Shown: positions 57,262 to 64,000 of the stretch, one piece after another | Layout of the letters: the number at the start of each line of letters is the position of its first letter | Position numbering within the stretch: the first letter of the stretch is position 1 | DNA from: Hyperoodon ampullatus | Lineage: Eukaryota > Chordata > Mammalia > Artiodactyla > Ziphiidae | Assembly (NCBI GenBank): GCA_949752795.1 | Contig: OX457060.1 | Coordinates: forward strand, 105,536,949 to 105,600,948 | DNA length: 64,000 bases | Direction of reading: 5' to 3' | Notes under the pieces: generated by a model | What the model was told of the DNA's origin: nothing | Database searches by the model: none | Seen by the model: the letters and a program-made list of their open reading frames with translations, nothing else | Program-made: the position numbers and the translations under genes

Positions 57262-58690
57262 TCACCTAATTTCTTGGTTCCTCTTCTCAATCTGCTTCCT
57301 TAGGGATCTTATGTAGTTCCAGGACTTTATGTTAGTACTTTGAAGACTTTGTTATATCATCTTGGATGTCTATAATTTCTGATTAGAAGTTTGTGATTTT
57401 ATGAATTATCATTCTCCTATAGGTAAGAACTCATTTTTCTTTTGCTACTTTCAAGATATTCTTTTTACCTTTGGTTTTTCAGAAGTTTGACAATGATGTG
57501 ACCAGACATAGTTTGAGTTATATTTACCTTCATCTGGGTTTGCTTAGCTTCTTGAATCTGTAGTATTCTATCTTTCATCAAATTGGAGACATTTTCAGTC
57601 ATTTTTTTTTTCAAATACTTTTTCTGGATTATTCTCTTTCTTCTCTTCTGGACTCCAATTACAGTTGTGTTACATATTTTGGTATTGCCCACAGATTCTA
57701 AATACCTGTTCAAAGTTCTGAATCTTTATTTTTTGCTTTTTCAGATTGGATAACTTCTACAGATCTTCCTTCAAGTTCACTGACTCTTTCCCTTGTCATC
57801 TCCATTCTGCTTTTAACACCATCCAGGGAATTCTTTAATATAGGTACTGTGTTTTTTGGTTCTAGAATTTTCACTGGATTCTTTTTTTATATTTTCTGTT
57901 TTTCTGATGAGAAATATATTTTTATTTATTATAACCATCTTTACCTTATTGGGCACAGTTAAAATAGCAACTTTAAAATCCTTGTCTGTTAATTTCAACA
58001 TCTGCCTTATCTCAGAGTTGGCCTCCATTGTTATTTCTCTTTAGAATGATCACATTTTCCTGATTCTTCATATGTTGAGCAATTTCAGATTATAGTCAGA
58101 GCACTGTAAATGGTATGTGGTAGAGAAGAGTCTTTATTTTATATATATAAATTATTCTATCTTATTCTTTCAGAGAGTGGAATATTTGTTTAATCAGATA
58201 CTTAATTTAATTGAACTCAAACTACAAACTGTCTCACCAGAGGTAGCTTAAATATCAGTTCACTTCTCTTGGCCTTAACTGAAATCTTTCTCAATCATGT
58301 ATGGTTCAAGTGTCAGCAAGAGTTTGATAGAGTTTATACACAGAAAGTAGGGCTCCCTCTCTCTGGCTCTTTGTTTCCCCATTACTTTGTACTCTCTGTG
58401 GTTGCCCCAAATTCTATCTACTGATTCTTCAGGACAGAGAAACTTAAGCTTTTCTATTGCAGTTTAAAACATTCCTTGCAGAAGCTACTGAAGATGCACT
58501 CAAGCTAAAATTTGTAGAAAATGCGGATCTCGCTCAATGCCAATTACTTCTTACAAGTTTCAATTTTCCTTCATAATCTGCCTGTTTGGGTAGCTTCTCG
58601 GTACCTTTGAGTAGTTCTTTTAGATATTTTATTTAGAATTTATTGTTTTTATTTGCAAGATGAAGGTCTGTTAGATTACTCAAACATACA
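57262..58690 (-). mobile_element. HAL1-type (half-L1) element, antisense
   Basis: Antisense blocks GGTTTTTCAGAAGTTTGAC, GCTTAGCTTCTTGAATCTG, TTCAAATACTTTTTCTGG, CTTCAAGTTCACTGACTC, TTTAAAATCCTTGTCTGTTA and CAAACTACAAACTGTCTC follow HAL1 ORF1 order. Minus ORFs (57713 down to 57465; 58028 down to 57813) are surviving ORF1 pieces, for example MEANSEIRQMLKLTDKDFKV. HAL1 carries only an ORF1-like gene and depends on L1 for movement. It is inserted in L2. Confidence 0.8.
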
Positions 58691-59690
58691 AATGGAGAAC
58701 TAGCCCTCAATTCAGCCTCTTGAACTTAAATACTATCTGTATGCCTAAAACTCCTTAAATTATAACTCCAATCAAGATCTTCCAGACTTAAGTATCAAAC
58801 TGCATGCTCAACATTCCAACTGGCTGTAAGATAGCCATCTCAAACTTAATATATCTAAGATCAATCTCTTGATATTTCCTCCAACTCCAAACCTGTCTAT
58901 CAGGCAGCCTTCTCCATCTCAACTGCATCCTTCCAGTAACTCAACACAGAAAACTTTGTAGTTCTCTTGACTCCTCCCTTTCTCTCATATCTTTCATCCA
59001 ATACAGTAGGAAACCCTATTAGCTCCACCTTTAAAGTATGTTCATAATTGAATCACTTGTGCTCACCTTCACAATGGCCACTGTCATCCCTTGCCTGGAT
59101 TGCAGCAATAACCTTCTAACTGCTCTTGTTGTAACTACCCTTGTCTCTTTGGTCTGCATTTACCACAGTAGGCAGAACAAGGCTTTAAAAAGGCAAATCA
59201 GATCACTTTACTCCTCAACACTGAAGTGGAGTCCTGTTTTACTCAAAGTAAAAGCCAAATTCTGTAAAATGAGCTGTAAGTCCCAATGATCTGCTCTCAA
59301 CTACCTCTCTAACCTCTTCTCTTATTTTGCCATTATTTTTGCCAAAAGCCTTACACTTTTGCCATTTCCAGGACTTTTGCTCAAGTTTTTGCCTCTCCCT
59401 GAACCCTCTTCTCCAGAATATCAGGTTAGCTAACCTCCTCACCTCTATCAAATATGTGTGTAAATCTTATGTTCAAAATGAGACCTACTTTGACCATTCT
59501 ATTTAATACTGCAACTACCTCAACCATCCCACCCTTCCAATCATTTTTTTTTTCTGTGTCAACCTGCAAGAATGAAGCTCACTGTGGGCATATATCTCTG
59601 CCCCCAGGGTATCTCAAGTATCTAGAACACTGGCTGGCACATAGTAATTGTTCAATAAACATATGTTGAATAATAAATGTCAAGCCCAAT
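58691..59690 (+). mobile_element. L2 LINE, RT to 3' end, right part
   Basis: CATCTCAAACTTAATATATC, TTGACTCCTCCCTTTCTC, CCTTGCCTGGATTGCAGCAA, GTAAAAGCCAAATTCTG and the 3' end CTGGCTGGCACATAGTAATT and TTCAATAAACATATGTTGAA. With the left part it is one L2 of about 1.3 kb disrupted by HAL1. Confidence 0.85.
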
Positions 59691-61479
59691 CTTGCCTAAT
59701 GTCAGAAAACAGAATCTTAGTCATTTCCTGTTATCCTTTGTCATTTCAGGTTTAAGTGTAATTCATTCAAAATTTCCCTTCCTCTTCTTTCTCCTCAACC
59801 TGGTATGTAATTTTCCGGGGGCTTATATGGAGGAGAGGGAGTCCAGGAGGGCATGTCTGGCCTTCTGTACTACACAGTGATCTGTTGAGATGGCCTTTAC
59901 CTCTCCTGCCCTCTGCTCCTGCATCCATCCACACTGCAATTCTCTGAGAATCAGTCATTACTCTATGGTCTGCAGTAGCATCAAACAACCAAAACTGAGA
60001 AGTCACTTTTATGGTTAGTTCTTTTTTTCAGCCAATTTTGCACCGTCTTTGAAGGCAGTTGGGAAAATTAAACTATTTTCACATGCTTCTCTGGAATCGC
60101 CCAAAATCTTTATCAAGACTTTGTCTTAGAAACCACAAAAATCCATAAGAACTCACACCCTTATCAATATGGGAAATACCTTCAAGAGTAGAGCCTGCTG
60201 ACATCCTAGAACTAGCACCCCTCTATCTTTTGGATATCCAAACTTATCTTGGGGTTTTTTACCAATATTCTTCCTCCTGTTTTGAAATAACCATGGGTAG
60301 GGAAGAGAAGCAGAGCATGGGCCCAGCCCTAAGCAGGTTTAACTATCTTGCTTCCTCTCCTTTTCTATTCCTCTCTACAGTTCAGAGGAGCTCATGGCAG
60401 GAGTGGGAGGGAGGGAGTTTGGAACTGGATAACAAATATTCCTCCAAAACACTTCCTTCTTGCATAGGAAATAAAACTTTTGAGTTTAAAAGCCAAGGAT
60501 TTGCTGCCTTTTCTTTTTTTCCCCCAGTCCTCCAATGATAACATCTGATGACTAATCTCTGGATGTCTGCAATGGAATAAAAGGTCTCAAAGCCCAAGAA
60601 AAGCAAATCAAAGAAGTTTAAATGTGGGGAATGAGGTCAGGCAGAAAAAGGAGGAAGTGATGGTGAGGATATTTCAGTCAACACTTCAATATGGTCACAA
60701 ATATTAGCTCTAATCTTTATCACTTGAAGAACTTATTATACCCGAGTTAGCCTTTTGTTGAAAAATAACCATGTAGCAAGCAAAAAGAATAAAAGATGAG
60801 AAAATGCAATTAATCTTTTCTCACAAGACAGATTTCCATAGTAATGTTGAAGTTACCCAGTATTTTCATGAAACTAAAAAAAAAAAAAATACACTAGCTC
60901 TGAGGTTTGATGAACTAAGAAAAAATCAAATGGGATAAACGTGGGAATGTCTCCCTCTCTGAACCTAAGTATGGTTTAGAGATTCAGCCACACAAAGTGA
61001 AGAAAGAAAAAGAATTATCCTCCTTTGACATAAAATATTGAGAAACAACCTGACTTAACATATTAGCATCAAATAAAGCCAGAATCTAAATGAAGAAATT
61101 CTTTGCCTTAATGAAGGTCATATGTAAACATACTGAGAATTCCACACTAGCTTTAAAAGGAAACTCGGGAAATTAACTTCCACACATGATTAACCTTGAG
61201 GTTTTTAGAGGAAAGTAACTGCCTATATCCCGAGTAATATTATTTAAAATTTAGTTTCTTGTATAATTAATGAACAATTGAAAGTGATTACCTTATTATT
61301 GCAAGTGAGTAAATTTTTTTGAAAAGTTAAATCCTCAGGATATTTATATAGGTTTTTCCCTTCACCAGGCACAATCTCTCCAGCCCGGGTTCTGTCTCAG
61401 TTGAAACAGCAGAGAGACCTTCTTGGATGCCCTGCTCATGAAGGTCAATTCAAGCTCATTTCTATTATTCACTAACTCT
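59691..61479. other. No feature recognised
   Basis: About 1.8 kb. 60240-60540 is somewhat GC-rich with overlapping ORFs of 102 and 74 codons on opposite strands and no domain. An A13 run lies near 60878. Nothing assignable. Confidence 0.45.
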
Positions 61480-61670
61480 AAAGTCGTTTATATAATTTTA
61501 TAAATTATATATTTGTTTATGTATTTACTCCTTTATCATCTGCTTTCTACATCAGATAATAAACTCCACAAAACAAGCTGTCTTTCTTAATTCTTCCAAG
61601 TATATCCATCATTTAGCATGATGCTTAGTACACAGCAAGTAATTAAATGTTTGCTAAATGAGTAAAAGAC
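61480..61670 (+). mobile_element. L2-like LINE 3' end, sense
   Basis: TTGTTTATGTATTTACTCC, CATTTAGCATGATGCTTAGT, ACACAGCAAGTAATTAAATG and TTTGCTAAATGAGT follow the L2-type terminus. Confidence 0.6.
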
Positions 61671-62311
61671 AAAAGAAAGAAAATATGCAGTTAATTGCTC
61701 TGAGAATTTTTTAATTGATTCGTAGTTTTCTGAATGGCAAATATACTAATACTTATTAAATGTAATACTTTTTTCTTACCTTCTTCCAAGACTCCATTGT
61801 TTCTAAAACTGTGCTGGGCTGGTAAATGATGGACAACATGCTCTCTGAATGAAAAGTAAGGCATGTATATATGTCCATGAGTTTATTGTAAGTTTTACTG
61901 ACATACAATTTGCAACTAATAATAAAATACACCATATTCTTTATTGAAAATCCCATATAGCCAATTAATTCTCACAGAATGCTTTTGATGATTTTGGCCA
62001 AACTCTTGTATCCATAGTCAATCTGTATTTGAAATTCACAAATCAATGTAATTCCAATGTGGATATTTGTTGACATTTTTGTCTACGATTTTAGTACAAT
62101 AAAAATGACAAAACAGACGTATGTCAGAATTTTGCACATTTGTCAACAGTGTGAGCAAATTTTTTGCTGAGTCAGATAATAGTTTTCAAACACTAGAGAA
62201 ATATTTTCTCGAATTCTTGTGGTCCTCACAATGTAACATCTGTATGCATAACACATTTTTAAGTTTAATTTGCATCATTCATATGTTCTCCATCACTTTC
62301 TTATGAGTAGA
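61671..62311. other. No feature recognised
   Basis: AT-rich DNA without assignable features. Confidence 0.5.
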
Positions 62312-62562
62312 CCAGGAGTAGAAAAACTTTCTCTGTAAATGGTCAAATAGTAAATATTTTAGACTATAAGGGCCATACAGTCTCTGTTATAATTATTCCT
62401 CTTTACCATTATAATGCAAAAGGAGCCATAGATATTTTATTTAAAAAACGGGTGTGTCTGTGTTCCAATAAAACTTGAACTATGTACAAATAATATGACT
62501 ATGCACAAAAGCAAGCAATGGGCTAGATTTGGCCCAAAAGATGTTTGCCAATCCTTTGCCTA
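62312..62562. mobile_element. hAT-type non-autonomous DNA transposon
   Basis: Starts CAGGAGTAGAAAAACTTTCT and ends AAAGATGTTTGCCAATCCTT, which are imperfect inverted repeats. The interior blocks AAATGGTCAAATAGTAAATA, GGCCATACAGTCTCTGTT, GTTCCAATAAAACTTGAAC and GGGCTAGATTTGGCCC are those of a common mammalian hAT (Charlie-like) element. No transposase. Confidence 0.8.
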
Positions 62563-62929
62563 ACAGAACTATGAACCTGAATTTTAGCACTTGCCATTTT
62601 TATGGTGTAAATACTTCCACACTGTTGATTTCAAGCTACTAATGTGACATCAGTGCATGCTGAGTTAGTCAGGAAAAGATGAACAGTAGAATAGGAACCA
62701 CTATATGGTATTTCCAGTCTATTAGATATATAATATATATAAATAAAGAATATGGATAATAGCAAAAGGTATTAAAATAATTAGAAAGTGATGAGTTGTG
62801 TTTATTAACTTTGTTTTTGACATATTTTATTTACTTAGAGTTTATATAATTTAATTTTTTAAAGGCTGTGTAGAAAACTTGACTCATAAAATTCCTGAAA
62901 ATCTAACAATCAGCTCTCAGGAACGGATA
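62563..62929. other. No feature recognised
   Basis: AT-rich spacer. Confidence 0.5.
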
Positions 62930-63177
62930 GAAATAGGCTTCTGCACACCACAGCTATTCCTCCTTACTTGAAACTCTCTCTACCCTCTGCATCTCCTATT
63001 TTAATCAGATTCTCTTCTTTCTTCTTTGACTTTCCCTTATTTATTCTCAGGTAGCTCCTTCTCCTAATCTCATTTTCAATTTATAGGATTCAATGTGAGT
63101 CTGTTCTTCTGTCCCTATGTAATCCCACAGCACACTCTCTTAGCTTAACTTCAGCTACTCCTTCATTGCTGATTATG

Positions 63178-63284
<107 letters not shown>

Positions 63285-63721
63285 ATGCTTTTGACTCCCT
63301 ACTGTCATTTCAAATTTAATGAGCTTAAAATCAGTCATCATATTTTACAGTCCCCCTCCCTCCTGCCTTAATTTTTCAAAGTATTTTCATTAGTAAGACA
63401 AGTTTGAAACTTTTAATTCAACTTCTCTTTGGCCTGTTTCCCTTCTTATCAATATTTCCTGTCAAATATCTTCCATTATATCCCTCTCCAGTCACATTTC
63501 CACCATACAGAACACACCTGAATCACAGCCATAGTCTCTCAGCTGATCTCCCTGTCTTCAACCTTCTCATTCTTTCAAGGTTTCTTATAGTGTAATTAGG
63601 CTCAGTTGTTCTAAATCCTGATTTTATCATACTTAAACCCTTGATTAAGACCTAAAATGGATTTTATTGCCTACCTCACTAAGCCTAAGTTTCATGCCTC
63701 AGTTTCAAGGTCTTCATAATT

Positions 63722-63759
63722 TAGCCCAATGCATCTTTACTAGCCCAATGCATCTTTAC
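63722..63759. repeat. 19-bp tandem duplication
   Basis: TAGCCCAATGCATCTTTAC occurs twice in direct succession, with a third partial TATCTTTACTA after it. Confidence 0.95.
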
Positions 63760-63780
63760 TAAGGTATCTTTACTAATTCA

Positions 63781-64000
63781 GTATCTCCCCTAGGAAACAA
63801 AATTCTTAGAGACTATAACTTGTATTTCATTTTCACATGGGTACTCAAGAAATAATTTGTCACAATTGGAGCTACATTAAGAAACTCAAGAGATATGCTT
63901 CCATTGAAAAATAAAAATACAATATATTAAAAAAAACTATAGATATGCTAAGAAAAACTTATTTATCCACTCATTCAATAGACTAACTAAATAGGCCAAG
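63781..64000. other. No feature recognised
   Basis: AT-rich right edge of the window. Confidence 0.5.

Overview
The window looks like nuclear DNA of a cetacean, probably a toothed whale, though I cannot name the species. It is AT-rich and carries tRNA-Glu-derived SINEs of the CHR type (head close to GGGCTTCCCTGGTGGCGCAG, internal box B near GGTTCGAGCCC). These are known from cetaceans, hippos and ruminants. I see none of the BovB or Bov-tA elements that would be expected many times in 64 kb of ruminant DNA. Family names are assigned from memory of consensus sequences; no repeat-masking search was run.

I found no intact protein-coding gene, tRNA, rRNA or CpG-island promoter. Long ORFs are remnants of LINE coding regions or antisense shadows of LINE DNA. 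The region reads as intergenic or long-intron DNA built by successive transposon insertions. Two short exon-like segments (39033-39059 and 42960-43002) are noted as weak candidates only.

Layout: 1-1262 is an antisense L1 fragment split by a CHR SINE. 1435-4660 holds an LTR-like repeat, L2, MIR, a small SINE and a TA microsatellite. 5630-8149 is an L1 with a 5' inversion (twin priming). 8400-11940 is a long decayed L2 interrupted by an 864-bp insertion with a 17-bp target-site duplication (TSD), organised like an L1 3' transduction. 12-20.7 kb contains MIR and L2 pieces, a hAT-like element and a well-conserved inverted repeat. 20.7-22.5 kb is an old antisense L1 with a CHR SINE. 22.5-28.6 kb is mostly unassigned, with L2 and MIR. 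28.96-32.87 kb is an old, long sense L1. 33-37 kb has L2, MIR and a 5'-end-only L1 with a 77-bp tandem repeat. 38.4-40.8 kb has a CHR SINE, L1 3' ends and a Tigger1-like element. 44.6-51.2 kb is a nearly full-length L1 (5'UTR with 180-bp tandem units, ORF1, ORF2, 3'UTR) inside a hAT-like element. 53.6-56.4 kb has two CHR SINEs and an L1 that lacks nearly all of its 3'UTR. 56.9-59.7 kb is L2 split by an antisense HAL1. The remainder holds L2, a hAT-like element and a TA microsatellite of about 104 bp.

The nesting gives an age order: L2, MIR, HAL1 and the DNA transposons form the old substrate, and L1 and then CHR SINEs were inserted later, several with clear TSDs. The least ordinary items are the transduction-like insertion (9441-10304), a near-perfect 58-nt palindrome (43801-43858), an inverted repeat of about 94% identity made of L2 sequence (16309-16433 and 18713-18859), and the tandem units in the 5'UTR of the long L1.
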